Both the position numbers and the translations under genes were made by a program. Positions 1-5,371 of a stretch of 5,389 nt of DNA are shown one piece after another. Every line of letters begins with the position of its first letter. Position 1 is the stretch's first letter. The stretch comes from Lachnospiraceae bacterium. GTDB taxonomy: Bacteria; Bacillota; Clostridia; Lachnospirales; Lachnospiraceae. Where the stretch lies: positions 1-5,389 of the forward strand of contig JAFTPY010000196.1 of NCBI GenBank assembly GCA_017463035.1. The letters run 5' to 3'. Below the pieces are notes generated by a model that had not been told where the DNA came from, ran no database searches, and was given only the letters and a program-made list of their open reading frames with translations.

Positions 1-1
1 G

Positions 2-136
2 GTAAAGCAGGAAATGGTAGCGGTGGCAACCGTGATGGCAGGTAAGTTTGTGGCATCCTCTCTTGACAGTGAAAAGCAGGCGCAGTTAATTGACGAAGCA
101 TTGAATGAAATGGGTGATGATACATGGCAAAATTAG
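2..136 (+). CDS. atpF: F-type ATP synthase subunit b, C-terminal fragment (5' end outside the window)
   Basis: This is the last 44 codons of an open frame that enters from the left edge and ends at TAG 134-136. In the F-ATPase, b is the membrane-anchored peripheral stalk subunit, and its C-terminal end binds delta at the top of F1. The visible residues include VMAGKFVASSLDSEKQ (about residues 10-25 of the fragment) followed by LIDEALNEMGDD. This matches the usual C-terminal end of b, where a long helix ends in a short acidic segment carrying a 'LIDE' motif. The membrane anchor and most of the coiled coil lie outside the window. The frame overlaps the family-type atpH ATG at 124 by 13 bases, which suggests translational coupling. 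The identification rests on both this sequence and its position directly before delta, because b is poorly conserved on its own. Confidence 0.88.
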   Translation, partial: VKQEMVAVATVMAGKFVASSLDSEKQAQLIDEALNEMGDDTWQN

Positions 137-162
137 CGGCTTAGGTATACGGAGAAGCGTTG
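124..162 (+). other. atpH: Conserved N-terminus of atpH interrupted by an in-frame amber codon
   Basis: The ATG at 124 has a weak GGGTGA ribosome site at 112-117 with 6-base spacing. It opens a frame reading MAKLAA, then TAG at 142-144, then VYGEALFDLAVE. Joined across the stop, this is the ordinary start of delta subunits (compare E. coli ARPYAKAAFDFAVE from memory), with the stop at the position usually filled by a basic or polar residue. A single base change from AAG (Lys) or CAG (Gln) would create the TAG. The stop lies after the atpF stop at 134-136, so it touches only atpH. Read through, the protein would be 183 residues, a normal length for delta. As written, initiation at 124 yields a six-residue peptide. 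The sequence alone cannot separate a base-calling error from a real mutation or recoding. Confidence 0.85.
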
Positions 163-675
163 TTTGACCTTGCTGTTGAGAGTAATAATGTCGACACCCT
201 GGCAGATCAGATTAAGACGTCGGAGCTTGCATTTGCAGAGAATCCGGAGTTTTTGGAGCTTCTGACCCACCCGAAGATTACCAAGGAAGAGAAGCTTTCC
301 GTAGTGGAAGCGGTTTTCAAGGGACGTGTGGATGACGCGGTAACGGGACTTCTTACCGTGATTGTGGAAAAGGGCAGATGCGGGGAGATTCCGGCGGTAT
401 TTGCACTCTTCCTGGATAAGGTGAGAGAATACCGTAAGATTGGTGTGGCAAGCGTTGTTTCCGCAACAGAGCTTAGTGCGGAGCAGAAGAAGCGCATTGA
501 GGACAAGCTATTGTCCCAGACAAAGTATGAGAGCTTCGAAATGCAGTATTCCACCGATGCTTCCTTAATCGGCGGTATGGTCATCCGCATCGGTGACAGA
601 GTCGTTGATGCAAGTATTAAGTCAAAGATAGAGCGCATGGCAGCCAGCCTGTCAAAGCTGCAGCTTTCCGTATAG
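160..675 (+). CDS. atpH: F-type ATP synthase subunit delta (OSCP family), open from TTG 160; N-terminus probably truncated
   Basis: Delta sits on top of F1 and joins the alpha N-termini to the C-terminal end of the b stalk, so that the alpha3 beta3 ring does not turn with the rotor. The 171 residues from TTG 160 cover most of the helical N-terminal domain (about 1-95; note FLELLTHPKITKEEK at 31-45) and the C-terminal domain. The latter contains the family signature GGMVIRIGDRVVD at 138-150, followed by ASIKSKIERMAASL. TTG 160 is codon 13 of the family-type frame that begins at ATG 124, which an amber codon at 142-144 interrupts. A GGAG at 151-154, five bases before the TTG, could support initiation. 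Such a product would lack the first half of helix 1, part of the alpha-binding surface in known delta structures. The family identity is secure; the true start is not. The stop is TAG 673-675. Confidence 0.85.
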   Translation: MFDLAVESNNVDTLADQIKTSELAFAENPEFLELLTHPKITKEEKLSVVEAVFKGRVDDAVTGLLTVIVEKGRCGEIPAVFALFLDKVREYRKIGVASVVSATELSAEQKKRIEDKLLSQTKYESFEMQYSTDASLIGGMVIRIGDRVVDASIKSKIERMAASLSKLQLSV

Positions 676-698
676 TATACGAAATAGAGTGACAATGC

Positions 699-720
699 TT
701 TTGTGCCGTGGGGCACGAGG
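699..720 (+). repeat. Hairpin in the atpH-atpA intergenic leader
   Basis: GTGCC (703-707) and GGCAC (712-716) form a perfect stem around a GTGG tetraloop. TTTT (699-702) can extend it by pairing with GAGG (717-720), giving one U-A and three G-U pairs. It sits in the 94-base gap between the delta stop and the alpha start. No T-run follows, so it is not an intrinsic terminator. It could be an mRNA processing or stability element before atpA, but that is inference. I see no convincing promoter in the gap. Confidence 0.5.
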
Positions 721-752
721 CGATTGGCATTCGGGAATAAAGACTTTGTAGA

Positions 753-772
753 AAGAAGGTGCTTTTACCTTG
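753..772 (+). promoter_or_regulatory. Ribosome binding site and TTG start codon of atpA
   Basis: AAGAAGGT at 753-760 lies 9 bases before TTG 770. The frame has an upstream stop (TAG 749-751) and no ATG or GTG between it and 770. The next in-frame ATG is at residue 48, inside the conserved N-terminal beta-barrel domain. TTG 770 is therefore the only start that gives the normal MNLRPEEISS N-terminus. Confidence 0.85.
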
Positions 773-2278
773 AATTTAAGACCGGAGGAAATCAGTTCCG
801 TCATCAAAGAACAAATCAAGAATTACAGTACAAAGCTTGAAGTGTCCGATGTCGGTACGGTAATTCAGGTCGCTGACGGTATCGCGCGTATCCATGGGTT
901 ACAGAAAGCGATGCAGGGCGAACTTTTAGAGTTTCCGGGAGAGGTTTACGGCATGGTGTTAAACCTCGAGGAAGATAATGTAGGTGCGGTACTTCTCGGT
1001 GATATGGGCAATATCAGTGAGGGTGATACCGTAAAGACGACGGGCCGCGTTGTAGAGGTGCCGGTAGGCGATGCAATGGCAGGTCGTGTCGTAAATGCAC
1101 TGGGTCAGCCGATTGACGGCAAGGGCCCGATTGAAACTACCAAATACCGCCAGATCGAGCGTGTGGCATCCGGCGTTATTTCCAGAAAATCGGTAGATAC
1201 TCCGCTTCAGACCGGTATTAAGGCAATCGACTCCATGGTACCGATCGGACGCGGTCAGCGAGAGCTGATTATCGGTGACAGACAGACCGGTAAGACGGCA
1301 ATCGCCATTGATACCATTATTAACCAGAAGGGCCAGAACGTGAAGTGTATTTACGTTGCTATCGGTCAGAAGGCTTCCACGGTTGCTTCCATCGTTTCCA
1401 CCTTGGAAGAGCACGGTGCAATGGATTATACCACCATTGTTGCGGCAACCGCCAGTGAACTGGCACCGTTACAGTACATTGCTCCGTATTCGGGCTGTGC
1501 CATCGGTGAAGAGTGGATGGAAAACGGGGAGGACGTGCTTATTGTTTACGACGATTTGAGTAAGCATGCAACCGCATACCGTACTCTGTCCCTGTTACTT
1601 AAGCGTCCGCCGGGACGTGAGGCATATCCGGGTGATGTATTCTACTTACATTCCCGACTGCTTGAGCGTGCGGCAAGACTTTCCGATAAGCTGGGCGGCG
1701 GTTCCCTTACCGCACTTCCGATTATCGAGACCCAGGCAGGTGACGTTTCGGCCTACATTCCGACCAACGTAATTTCCATTACGGACGGTCAGATTTATCT
1801 TGAAACCGAGATGTTTAATTCCGGTTTCCGTCCGGCGGTTAACCCGGGACTTTCCGTATCCCGTGTAGGCGGTTCCGCACAGATTAAGGCGATGAAGAAG
1901 ATTGCGGGTCCGATTCGTATCGACCTGGCGCAGTACCGTGAGCTTGCTTCCTTTGCACAGTTCGGTTCCGATTTGGATGCCGATACGAAGGAAAAGCTTG
2001 CCCAGGGTGAGCGTATCCGTGAAATCTTAAAGCAGCCGCAGTACCAGCCGATGCCGGTTGAGTACCAGGTTATCATTATCTACGCTGCAACGAAGAAGTT
2101 CTTACTTGACGTTGAAGTAGATGATATTATGGAATTCGAAAAGAGACTCTTTGAGTTTATCGATACCAAGTATCCGGAGCTCCCGGAGGGTATCCGTACC
2201 GAAAAGCAGCTGACCGAGGATATCGAGAAGCTGATGGTAAAAGTAATCGAAGAGTTTAAGAAAGAGTTTAACAAATAA
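770..2278 (+). CDS. atpA: F-type ATP synthase subunit alpha
   Basis: Alpha alternates with beta in the alpha3 beta3 head. It binds nucleotide at non-catalytic sites and contributes to each catalytic site. The 502-residue length is normal. An N-terminal helix (MNLRPEEISS onward) that contacts delta leads into the beta-barrel domain (about 25-95, including VADGIARIHGL). The P-loop GDRQTGKT lies at 169-176, with Lys175 and Thr176. The Walker B strand VLIVYDD lies at 256-262. The alpha/beta ATPase signature and the arginine finger (Arg365, in SVSRVGGSA) lie in the stretch at 351-370. A helical C-terminal domain runs from about 380 to the end. The P-loop Gln172 is typical of alpha and helps tell it from beta. 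The start is TTG. It is preceded by a 94-base leader containing a hairpin and followed 32 bases later by atpG. No motif is missing. Confidence 0.98.
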   Translation: MNLRPEEISSVIKEQIKNYSTKLEVSDVGTVIQVADGIARIHGLQKAMQGELLEFPGEVYGMVLNLEEDNVGAVLLGDMGNISEGDTVKTTGRVVEVPVGDAMAGRVVNALGQPIDGKGPIETTKYRQIERVASGVISRKSVDTPLQTGIKAIDSMVPIGRGQRELIIGDRQTGKTAIAIDTIINQKGQNVKCIYVAIGQKASTVASIVSTLEEHGAMDYTTIVAATASELAPLQYIAPYSGCAIGEEWMENGEDVLIVYDDLSKHATAYRTLSLLLKRPPGREAYPGDVFYLHSRLLERAARLSDKLGGGSLTALPIIETQAGDVSAYIPTNVISITDGQIYLETEMFNSGFRPAVNPGLSVSRVGGSAQIKAMKKIAGPIRIDLAQYRELASFAQFGSDLDADTKEKLAQGERIREILKQPQYQPMPVEYQVIIIYAATKKFLLDVEVDDIMEFEKRLFEFIDTKYPELPEGIRTEKQLTEDIEKLMVKVIEEFKKEFNK

Positions 2279-2310
2279 GCACAGCGCAAAGAAAGTGTAG
2301 GTGATACGTT

Positions 2311-3177
2311 ATGGCATCCATGCGTGACATAAAAAGACGCAGGGAAAGTATTCAAAGCACAGAGCAGATTACGAAGGCGATGAAGCTTGTCGCTACCGTA
2401 AAGCTGCAAAAAGCAAAAGCGCGTGCGGAAGAGTCGCAGCCGTACTTCAATGCGATGTACGCTACCGTAAAATCCATGTTAAAGAAATCCGGGAATATCA
2501 ACCATCCGTATCTGGACGGTGCGGGCGAAGGCAAGAAGGGCATTATCGTCATTACTTCTAACCGCGGTCTTGCGGGCGGATATAACGCCAACGTCATGAA
2601 GCTTGTGACGGAGAGCGGGATGCGTAAGGATGATGTTGTGATTTATGCCGTAGGCCGCAAGGGACGTGACGGACTGGCAAGACGGGGCTATGAGATTGCG
2701 CAGGATTATTCCGAAGCAATGAACGAGCCGCTGTTCTCCGATGCTTCCGAAATCGGTAAGCAGGTACTTTCCGATTTTACGGAAGGGAAAATCAGTGAGA
2801 TTTATCTTGCCTATACCGTGTTTAAGAATACGGTAAGTCATATTCCGACTTTTATCCGCTTACTTCCGGTAGCCTTTGAGGAAACGGAAGAAGAGGAGGT
2901 AAAGTCCGAGGATGCATTGACCATGATGAATTACGAGCCGGAGGCGGAGGAAGCCTTAGAGCTCATTATTCCGAAATACATCAACAGTTTGATTTACGGC
3001 GGTCTGGTGCAGGCACTTGCCAGTGAGAACGGTGCAAGAATGCAGGCAATGGATTCGGCGACCAGCAATGCGGATGAGATGATTGCTGATTTGGGCCTGA
3101 AGTATAACAGAGCCCGTCAGAGCTCCATCACGCAGGAATTGACAGAGATTATCGCAGGCGCAAATGCGATTGGATAA
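2311..3177 (+). CDS. atpG: F-type ATP synthase subunit gamma
   Basis: Gamma is the central rotor shaft: its N- and C-terminal helices form a coiled coil inside the alpha3 beta3 ring and drive the binding changes there. The product has 288 residues, the usual length. The N-terminal helix holds MRDIKRRRESI (4-14) and the MKLVATVKL segment (24-32). The Rossmann-like middle domain begins with IIVITSNRGLAGGYN (78-92), the equivalent of the usual 'SDRGLCGG' stretch. The C-terminal helix carries the family signature SENGARMQAMDSATSNADEM (238-257) and ends in SITQELTEIIAGANAI. An acidic stretch, EETEEEEVKSED (190-201), lies in the variable part of the middle domain. The start is ATG, with AGGTGA at 2299-2304 six bases upstream. 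The gene lies between the two major subunit genes, as is standard. Confidence 0.98.
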   Translation: MASMRDIKRRRESIQSTEQITKAMKLVATVKLQKAKARAEESQPYFNAMYATVKSMLKKSGNINHPYLDGAGEGKKGIIVITSNRGLAGGYNANVMKLVTESGMRKDDVVIYAVGRKGRDGLARRGYEIAQDYSEAMNEPLFSDASEIGKQVLSDFTEGKISEIYLAYTVFKNTVSHIPTFIRLLPVAFEETEEEEVKSEDALTMMNYEPEAEEALELIIPKYINSLIYGGLVQALASENGARMQAMDSATSNADEMIADLGLKYNRARQSSITQELTEIIAGANAIG

Positions 3178-3183
3178 TGCACA

Positions 3184-3226
3184 CGGATTCGAATTGAGAT
3201 TTGTCAGCGGACGCTGACCGAATCCG
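3184..3226 (+). repeat. Nested inverted repeat in the atpG-atpD gap
   Basis: An outer stem of 8 bases, CGGATTCG (3184-3191) with CGAATCCG (3219-3226), encloses an inner pair, GTCAGCG (3203-3209) with CGCTGAC (3212-3218). The inner arms can fold as a 6-base stem with a GGAC loop. An 11-base unpaired stretch (3192-3202) lies only on the 5' side, and the inner and outer 3' arms are directly adjacent. Both stems are perfect. The structure starts 7 bases after the atpG stop. It has no T-run and is not a terminator in itself. Confidence 0.7.
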
Positions 3227-3231
3227 GCGCG

Positions 3232-3253
3232 CAAAACTCGCGAGCGAGTTTTG
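3232..3253 (+). repeat. Perfect palindromic hairpin before atpD
   Basis: CAAAACTCGC (3232-3241) and GCGAGTTTTG (3244-3253) are exact reverse complements around GA, folding as an 8- to 9-pair stem with a small CGAG loop. The A-stem-T form resembles a terminator. However, the four T's belong to the stem and are followed by G and six A's, so there is no free U-tract and strong termination is unlikely. It lies 12 bases before the AAGGAG of atpD. Plausible roles are attenuation, mRNA 5' end stabilisation after cleavage, or a dispersed intergenic palindrome. Confidence 0.65.
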
Positions 3254-3264
3254 AAAAAATACAG

Positions 3265-3286
3265 AAAAGGAGTGACAGAAAAGTTG
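3265..3286 (+). promoter_or_regulatory. Ribosome binding site and TTG start codon of atpD
   Basis: AAAAGGAG at 3265-3272 is a strong Shine-Dalgarno match, 11 bases before TTG 3284. Initiation there gives MAETRLGKITQIIGAVLD, the expected beta N-terminus. Other in-frame candidates are weaker: GTG 3272 overlaps the Shine-Dalgarno itself, and TTG 3251 lies in the hairpin arm with no ribosome site and would add 11 atypical residues. No in-frame ATG occurs before residue 61. Confidence 0.82.
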
Positions 3287-4681
3287 GCAGAAACCAGACT
3301 TGGAAAAATCACTCAGATTATCGGTGCGGTTTTAGACGTTAAGTTTACGGAGGGAAATCTTCCGGAAATATACGAGGCAATTAAGGTGACCAAGCAGGAC
3401 GGCGACGTTCTGGTAGTTGAGGTTGCACAGCATCTCGGTGACGATACGGTTCGCTGTATCGCCATGGGACCGACGGACGGTTTGGTGCGCGGTATGGACG
3501 CACTGGCAACCGGTGCTCCGATTTCGGTTCCGGTAGGTGAGAAGACCCTCGGCAGAATGTTTAACGTACTCGGTAATCCGATTGATGAGAAAGATGCTCC
3601 GGAAGGAGTGGAATATTACCCGATTCACAGACCGGCTCCGAAGTTTGAGGAGCAGTCCACACAGACCGAAATGTTAGAGACCGGTATTAAGGTCGTTGAC
3701 CTTCTCTGCCCGTATCAGAAGGGTGGTAAAATCGGTTTGTTCGGCGGTGCGGGTGTAGGTAAGACGGTTCTGATTCAGGAGCTCATTACCAATATCGCAA
3801 CGGAGCACGGCGGCTATTCCGTATTTACCGGCGTAGGCGAGCGTACCCGTGAAGGAAATGACCTTTATTACGAAATGATTGAGTCCGGCGTTATCGAGAA
3901 GACCACCATGGTATTCGGACAGATGAACGAGCCGCCGGGAGCAAGAATGAGAGTAGGTCTTACGGGCCTTACCATGGCAGAGTACTTCCGTGATAAGTCC
4001 GGAAAGGATGTCTTACTCTTTATCGATAACATCTTCCGTTTTACCCAAGCAGGTTCCGAGGTATCCGCACTGCTTGGACGTATGCCGTCCGCAGTAGGTT
4101 ACCAGCCGACCTTACAGACGGAGATGGGTGCGCTGCAGGAGCGTATTACTTCCACGAAGAACGGTTCCATCACTTCCGTACAGGCAGTTTACGTGCCGGC
4201 GGATGACCTTACGGACCCGGCTCCGGCAACCACCTTCGCACACCTCGATGCAACCACGGTATTGTCCCGTTCCATCGTAGAGCTTGGTATTTACCCGGCA
4301 GTGGACCCGCTTGAGTCTACCTCCCGTATCCTTGACCCGCGTATCGTAGGTGAGGAGCATTATCAGGTAGCCCGCGGCGTACAGGAAATCCTTCAGAAGT
4401 ACAAGGAATTGCAGGATATTATCGCAATTCTCGGTATGGACGAGCTTTCCGAGGACGATAAGCTTTTGGTAGCAAGAGCAAGAAAGGTACAGCGTTTCCT
4501 GTCCCAGCCGTTCCACGTTGCGGAGCAGTTTACCGGTCTTCCGGGACGTTACGTACCGATTTCCGAGACCATCCAGGGCTTCAAGGAAATCCTCGAAGGA
4601 AAGCACGACGATATTCCGGAAGGTTTCTTCCTCAATGCAGGTAACATCGATGACGTACTTGCAAGAGTGAACAATAAATAA
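3284..4681 (+). CDS. atpD: F-type ATP synthase subunit beta (catalytic)
   Basis: Beta carries the three catalytic sites that make ATP from ADP and phosphate, or hydrolyse ATP, in the cytoplasmic F1 head. From TTG 3284 the product has 465 residues, the normal length. The beta-barrel domain covers about 1-80 (KITQIIGAVLDVKF near the start). The P-loop GGAGVGKT is at 154-161, with Lys160 and Thr161. GERTREGND at 185-193 holds the catalytic base Glu186 and Arg187. Walker B LLFIDN at 244-249 has Asp248, followed by FRF with Arg252. Tyr337 in LGIYPAVDPLES is the adenine-stacking position, and the DELSEDD loop (386-392) contacts gamma and the rotor. All catalytic residues are present. The 106-base leader before the gene holds two inverted repeats. 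An in-frame extension to TTG 3251 exists but is less likely to be used. Confidence 0.97.
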   Translation: MAETRLGKITQIIGAVLDVKFTEGNLPEIYEAIKVTKQDGDVLVVEVAQHLGDDTVRCIAMGPTDGLVRGMDALATGAPISVPVGEKTLGRMFNVLGNPIDEKDAPEGVEYYPIHRPAPKFEEQSTQTEMLETGIKVVDLLCPYQKGGKIGLFGGAGVGKTVLIQELITNIATEHGGYSVFTGVGERTREGNDLYYEMIESGVIEKTTMVFGQMNEPPGARMRVGLTGLTMAEYFRDKSGKDVLLFIDNIFRFTQAGSEVSALLGRMPSAVGYQPTLQTEMGALQERITSTKNGSITSVQAVYVPADDLTDPAPATTFAHLDATTVLSRSIVELGIYPAVDPLESTSRILDPRIVGEEHYQVARGVQEILQKYKELQDIIAILGMDELSEDDKLLVARARKVQRFLSQPFHVAEQFTGLPGRYVPISETIQGFKEILEGKHDDIPEGFFLNAGNIDDVLARVNNK

Positions 4682-4708
4682 GGCGACTTTGCACGGAAAG
4701 GAGAAACT

Positions 4709-5128
4709 ATGGCAGATACAGGCAGACTGTTTCGATTAAAAATAATTTCTCCGGACAGAATCTTCTACGATGCTGATGTGGAAATGGTAGAGCTTCGGAC
4801 CACGGAAGGCGAGATGGGTGTTCTTAAAGACCATATCCCGTTAACCGCCATCTTAGTACCGGGCGTATTAAACATCAAAGGAAGCGCAGAGGGCGATAAA
4901 GAAGCCGCAATGCACTCCGGTTTTGTAGAAATTATGCAGGACCATGTCACCATTCTCGCAGAGTCGTGCGAGTGGCCGGAAGAGATTGATTTAAACCGCG
5001 CAAAGGAAGCGCAAATCCGCGCAGAGCGTCGCTTAAAGAGCGGCGATTCGGACGTGAATATGGCAAGAGCCGAGCTGGCTCTGAGAAGGTCATTGGTTCG
5101 AATCGGACTGGCGGAGAAGAGATTGTAG
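4709..5128 (+). CDS. atpC: F-type ATP synthase subunit epsilon
   Basis: Epsilon binds gamma and the c-ring at the foot of the rotor. In many bacteria its C-terminal helices also inhibit ATP hydrolysis. The product has 139 residues, the usual length. The N-terminal beta-sandwich (about 1-87) contains FRLKIISPDRIFYDADVEMV and then EGEMGVLKDHIPLTAIL (34-49), the conserved 'G.LGILP.H.P' region. The C-terminal two-helix domain (about 93-139) is rich in Ala, Arg and Glu (LNRAKEAQIRAERRL, then MARAELALRRSLVRI). Both helices are present, so the inhibitory domain is not truncated. The start is ATG, with AAAGGAG at 4697-4703 five bases upstream and 27 bases after the atpD stop. It is the last gene before the terminator. 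Confidence 0.97.
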   Translation: MADTGRLFRLKIISPDRIFYDADVEMVELRTTEGEMGVLKDHIPLTAILVPGVLNIKGSAEGDKEAAMHSGFVEIMQDHVTILAESCEWPEEIDLNRAKEAQIRAERRLKSGDSDVNMARAELALRRSLVRIGLAEKRL

Positions 5129-5134
5129 AAATGA

Positions 5135-5167
5135 CCCCACGCATCAGTATGCGGCGTGGGGATTTTT
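5135..5167 (+). terminator. Intrinsic terminator of the atp operon
   Basis: CCCCACGC (5135-5142) and GCGTGGGG (5154-5161) form a perfect 8-pair stem, followed by A and a run of five T's (5163-5167). The 11-base loop can itself pair as GCAT/ATGC in an alternative fold closed by CCCCAC/GTGGGG. The hairpin starts 7 bases after the atpC stop, as expected for the end of the operon. On the opposite strand the hairpin is not followed by a good T-run, so it reads as a + strand terminator. Confidence 0.9.
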
Positions 5168-5247
5168 ATGCTTGGCGTGCAGGGATGCAAAGGCAGAGAC
5201 TTCCGCTGTGGCATAGGCTCTTGTCTCATACTCCGGATGAAGTCTTG

Positions 5248-5371
5248 TCTAATTGTTCCGTGAAGTTTGTTAGACAGTGACGCAACCGGTCTTATGCGGC
5301 ATCCATGCCTTATGGCGACCTCGCTCAGACCTCCTGTCTGAGCGTTGCTGTTTATAAACGGAACAATAAGA
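5248..5371. repeat. Inverted-repeat-bounded structured segment (MITE-like or structured RNA candidate)
   Basis: ATTGTTCCGT (5252-5261) and ACGGAACAAT (5358-5367) are exact 10-base inverted repeats. They extend outward by TCT (5248-5250) with AGA (5369-5371) across one A-A mismatch, giving 13 pairs. Inside lie two smaller foldable units: GGTC/GACC (5288-5291, 5317-5320) enclosing GGCAT/ATGCC (5298-5302, 5305-5309), and the strong hairpin at 5322-5344. GTTAGAC (5269-5275) also recurs inverted as GTCTAAC (5374-5380). No clear target-site duplication is visible, and there is no transposase. The arrangement suits a small non-autonomous element or a folded RNA. Which strand is relevant is unknown. 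Confidence 0.5.
5322..5344. repeat. Perfect 9-base-pair hairpin with a CTCCT loop
   Basis: CGCTCAGAC (5322-5330) and GTCTGAGCG (5336-5344) are exact reverse complements around CTCCT (5331-5335). On the + strand only scattered T's follow (TTGCTGTTTATAA), so a terminator role is weak. On the - strand the loop reads AGGAG, but no convincing gene starts nearby. Confidence 0.7.

Noticed and set aside
63..91. Promoter-like TTGACA (63-68), 17-base spacer, TTAATT (86-91)
   Set aside because: It lies inside the atpF coding sequence, encodes ordinary subunit b residues, and the -10 part matches TATAAT at only three of six positions.
134..675. Genetic code change or programmed insertion (for example pyrrolysine) at UAG in atpH
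   Set aside because: UAG is also the natural stop of atpF (134-136), atpH (673-675) and atpC (5126-5128) at the expected protein ends. General reassignment would extend all three. Site-specific readthrough is not excluded, but nothing in the sequence supports it.
695..751. 18-codon frame between atpH and atpA (ATG 695 to TAG 751)
   Set aside because: It has only a poor ribosome site, no recognisable sequence, and overlaps the hairpin at 699-720. A chance frame is more likely than a leader peptide.
724..752. Possible internal promoter before atpA (TTGGCA, 17 bases, TGTAGA)
   Set aside because: The -10 matches at only three of six positions and overlaps the ribosome-site region. This is not enough to claim a promoter.
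3232..3260. Intrinsic terminator between atpG and atpD
   Set aside because: The T's are part of the stem and are followed by GAAAAAA rather than a U-tract. A full stop here would also cut off atpD and atpC.
3251..3283. Longer atpD start at TTG 3251, or GTG 3272
   Set aside because: The 11 extra residues (KKYRKGVTEK region) are unlike beta N-termini. TTG 3251 has no ribosome site and lies in a hairpin arm, and GTG 3272 overlaps the AGGAG.
4112..4606. Long - strand frame opposite atpD, and similar antisense frames across atpA, atpG and atpH
   Set aside because: They lie wholly or almost wholly within well-identified sense genes and encode unrecognisable sequences without ribosome sites.
5168..5263. 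31-codon + strand frame starting in the terminator T-run
   Set aside because: It has no ribosome site, begins directly after a terminator, and has no recognisable domain.
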